DNA from: a virus
IMG/VR virus record: IMGVR_UViG_3300003324_000620
Span: 1-21,763 of that record
Length of the DNA stretch: 21,763 nucleotides
Reading direction: 5' to 3' (one strand)
Part shown: positions 20,254 through 21,763 of the stretch, in pieces
How positions within the stretch are numbered: position 1 is the first letter of the stretch
Layout of the letters: every line of letters starts with the position of its first letter
Notes under the pieces: model-generated
What the model saw: only the letters and a program-made list of their open reading frames with translations
What the model was told of the DNA's origin: nothing
Database searches by the model: none
Made by a program: the position numbers and the translations under genes

Positions 20254-21763
20254 ATGTCGTGGTACCGCATGCCCTCCGGCCTCCCGTTCTACGCGGTCGA
20301 CGGAACAACCCTCGCCGAACGGCTCACCGCCGAAGGCGCCACGATCATCCCCACCCAAGACGTCGCCGCAGCCATCGACGCCTGGAACGCCCACCTCCCC
20401 GTACCGCCCGGCGTCCCCATCGACTGGGCCACCCTCGGCGAGATCAACGAAGCCCGCGACGCCGCCCTCGCCGCCGCAGCGCAGGCACAAGCCGCCGCAG
20501 CGCTCACCACCTACCCCGTCGAACGGTACGGGTCGCTCTCCTCCACCGCCGACAACCGGGCGGTCATCCAGGCCGCCATCGACGCCGCCAAGGCTGATGG
20601 CGGCGGCCTCGTCGTACTCCCCCGCGGCCGCATGCTGCCCTGGTCCGGTGACCTGGTCATCCGCGACGGCGTCCACCTGGAGGGGTACGCCACCCGGCAG
20701 GCGCCCGCCGACACGTCGTCCCCGTCGGTGTGCGGGCTCGTGGCCCTCGACGCCACCTCCCGGCTGCTGATCGGGAAGTGGGTCGACGGGTCGACCGCCC
20801 CGGGCGGGGTGCGGAACCTGTACGTCGACGGCGACAAGGTCGGCGGCGCCACCGGCGGCCTCGTCCGCGTCGCCGGGGTGGACGCCAGGATCGACGGCCT
20901 GTTCGTCACCCGCTCCGCCGGCGACGGGATCGTGTACGACGGCCTCCAGAACGCCACCATCACCGGCGGGTTCTCCACCTACCACGCCGGAACCGCGCTG
21001 GTGTTGGACAACGGCACCGGGGGCTGCACCTTCGCCGGCGGCTACGCCGGCACCTCACGCGGTGGGGCGTTGATGTTCCGCAACACCGCCGCCGAACCGG
21101 ACCTGTACCCGTTCGGGCCCACCCAGAACAGCTTCGTGGGGACGGTGTTCGAGTCCTACCACGACACCGTGTTCGCGCCGTCGGGGCATGCGGCGCACGT
21201 CTACCTCAAGTGCGGCCTCCAGAACTCGTTTTGGGGCTGCAACTTCACCGCCGGCGAGACCAACACGGCGGCCGCGGCGGTGCTGGTCGACAACTCTGAC
21301 AACGGCCCCATCGGCACCTCTGTCGGGTTCCACGCCTGCACCTGGTGGACCCGGCAGGGTTTCGACGCGCTCCGGGTCGTCGGGGCGCAGGACGTGCACC
21401 TGTCCGGCAGGCAGCTCCTCTCCGACGACGGCACCAACCACGCCCCGGCGTTCGTCGCCGTCGACGGCGGCATCCCCCGGATCAGTTTCGACGGGGAGGT
21501 CGTCGGCGTCACCACCGTCCCCACGTTCCGCACCCTCAACGGCGGGTCGCTGCTCGGGGCGTACGGGTACGCCGACACCCCGAGCATCCACCGCCTCCGC
21601 ACCGGGCAGGTGTCGGGGTGGCGCCGCGACACCGACACGAACCACCGCGGCTACGTTGACCGCGACTTCGCGCACGCCTGGTTCGACCCCGCCACCCCGG
21701 GCACCCCGAAGGCTGTGATCCAGCGCCGGACCGGCGGTGAGGGGCTGGAGGTCACCGGCACCG
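20254..21763 (+). CDS. Beta-helix (pectate-lyase-like) structural protein, partial
   Basis: At least 503 residues are visible, and the frame is open at the right edge. Residues 1-50 are a small domain (MSWYRMPSGLPFYAVDGTTL, DVAAAIDAWNAHL), followed by an Ala-rich helix (residues about 68-85). From residue 95 the pectate-lyase-3 start signature is clear: TADNRAVIQAAIDAAKADGG, then VVLPRG. Long runs of short strands follow with Gly/Asn turns (DGVHLEGY, GVRNLYVDG, ATITGGFST, CTFAGGYAGT, QNSFWGCNF), as in right-handed beta helices of tailspikes that bind or cleave surface polysaccharide. GGGGGGC precedes the ATG. Its position before the capsid genes is unusual; a capsid-attached fibre is an alternative. 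Confidence 0.72.
   Translation, partial: MSWYRMPSGLPFYAVDGTTLAERLTAEGATIIPTQDVAAAIDAWNAHLPVPPGVPIDWATLGEINEARDAALAAAAQAQAAAALTTYPVERYGSLSSTADNRAVIQAAIDAAKADGGGLVVLPRGRMLPWSGDLVIRDGVHLEGYATRQAPADTSSPSVCGLVALDATSRLLIGKWVDGSTAPGGVRNLYVDGDKVGGATGGLVRVAGVDARIDGLFVTRSAGDGIVYDGLQNATITGGFSTYHAGTALVLDNGTGGCTFAGGYAGTSRGGALMFRNTAAEPDLYPFGPTQNSFVGTVFESYHDTVFAPSGHAAHVYLKCGLQNSFWGCNFTAGETNTAAAAVLVDNSDNGPIGTSVGFHACTWWTRQGFDALRVVGAQDVHLSGRQLLSDDGTNHAPAFVAVDGGIPRISFDGEVVGVTTVPTFRTLNGGSLLGAYGYADTPSIHRLRTGQVSGWRRDTDTNHRGYVDRDFAHAWFDPATPGTPKAVIQRRTGGEGLEVTGT

Noticed and set aside
1-21763. tRNA genes, CRISPR arrays and insertion sequences
   Set aside because: No cloverleaf-like segment with a conserved T-loop, no regularly spaced repeats with unique spacers, and no transposase were recognised by eye. 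A tRNAscan-SE run would be decisive for tRNAs.

Overview
The window is GC-rich DNA with actinobacterial features: frequent GTG starts, third codon positions almost all G or C, a WhiB-family regulator, and genes packed so that stop and start codons overlap (TGATG, GTGA, ATGA). It reads as the left two-fifths or so of a temperate tailed phage (siphovirus-like), either an integrated prophage or the phage genome itself. No host gene, tRNA or att site is visible, so the two cannot be told apart. The host genus cannot be named from the sequence.

Layout. (1) 1-3278, minus strand: the lysogeny operon. In transcription order it holds an XRE-type repressor, a DUF4352-like lipoprotein, a conserved protein of unknown function, an ImmA/IrrE metallopeptidase, and a large serine integrase cut by the left window edge. 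(2) 3279-3523: the divergent control region, with two inverted repeats, a short palindrome, three copies of an 11-base direct repeat, and back-to-back promoter candidates. (3) 3524-13580, plus strand: one long, tightly coupled early operon. It has a Cro-like HTH protein, a RecA-fold AAA ATPase with its usual unknown partner, a DUF2303 protein, several small zinc-binding or membrane proteins, a 5-cytosine DNA methyltransferase, a DnaA-domain-IV-like protein, a winged-helix replication-type protein with an apparent frameshift, an HNH nuclease and a WhiB-like regulator. (4) 13577-14658, minus strand: two genes that interrupt the early-to-late order. They encode related membrane-anchored helical proteins and look like lysogenic cargo. 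(5) 14749-21763, plus strand: the packaging and head module, with small and large terminase, SPP1 gp6-type portal, a minor head protein (MuF / minor capsid 2 type) carrying a C-terminal RelA/SpoT-like domain, a small gene directly behind it, and a beta-helix (pectate-lyase-like) protein that runs off the right edge.

How it works together. The repressor and Cro-like protein would compete at the 3279-3523 operators. ImmA would inactivate the repressor on induction, and the serine integrase handles integration and excision. The early operon supplies recombination, replication initiation and DNA modification. The HNH protein and terminases package DNA through the portal.

The most interesting element is the head protein with a RelA/SpoT-like tail (18350-20002) and the 73-residue gene behind it, which has the layout of a virion-delivered toxin with an immunity gene. 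Next are the two paralogous minus-strand membrane proteins and the lipoprotein in the repressor operon, both candidates for exclusion of competing phages.
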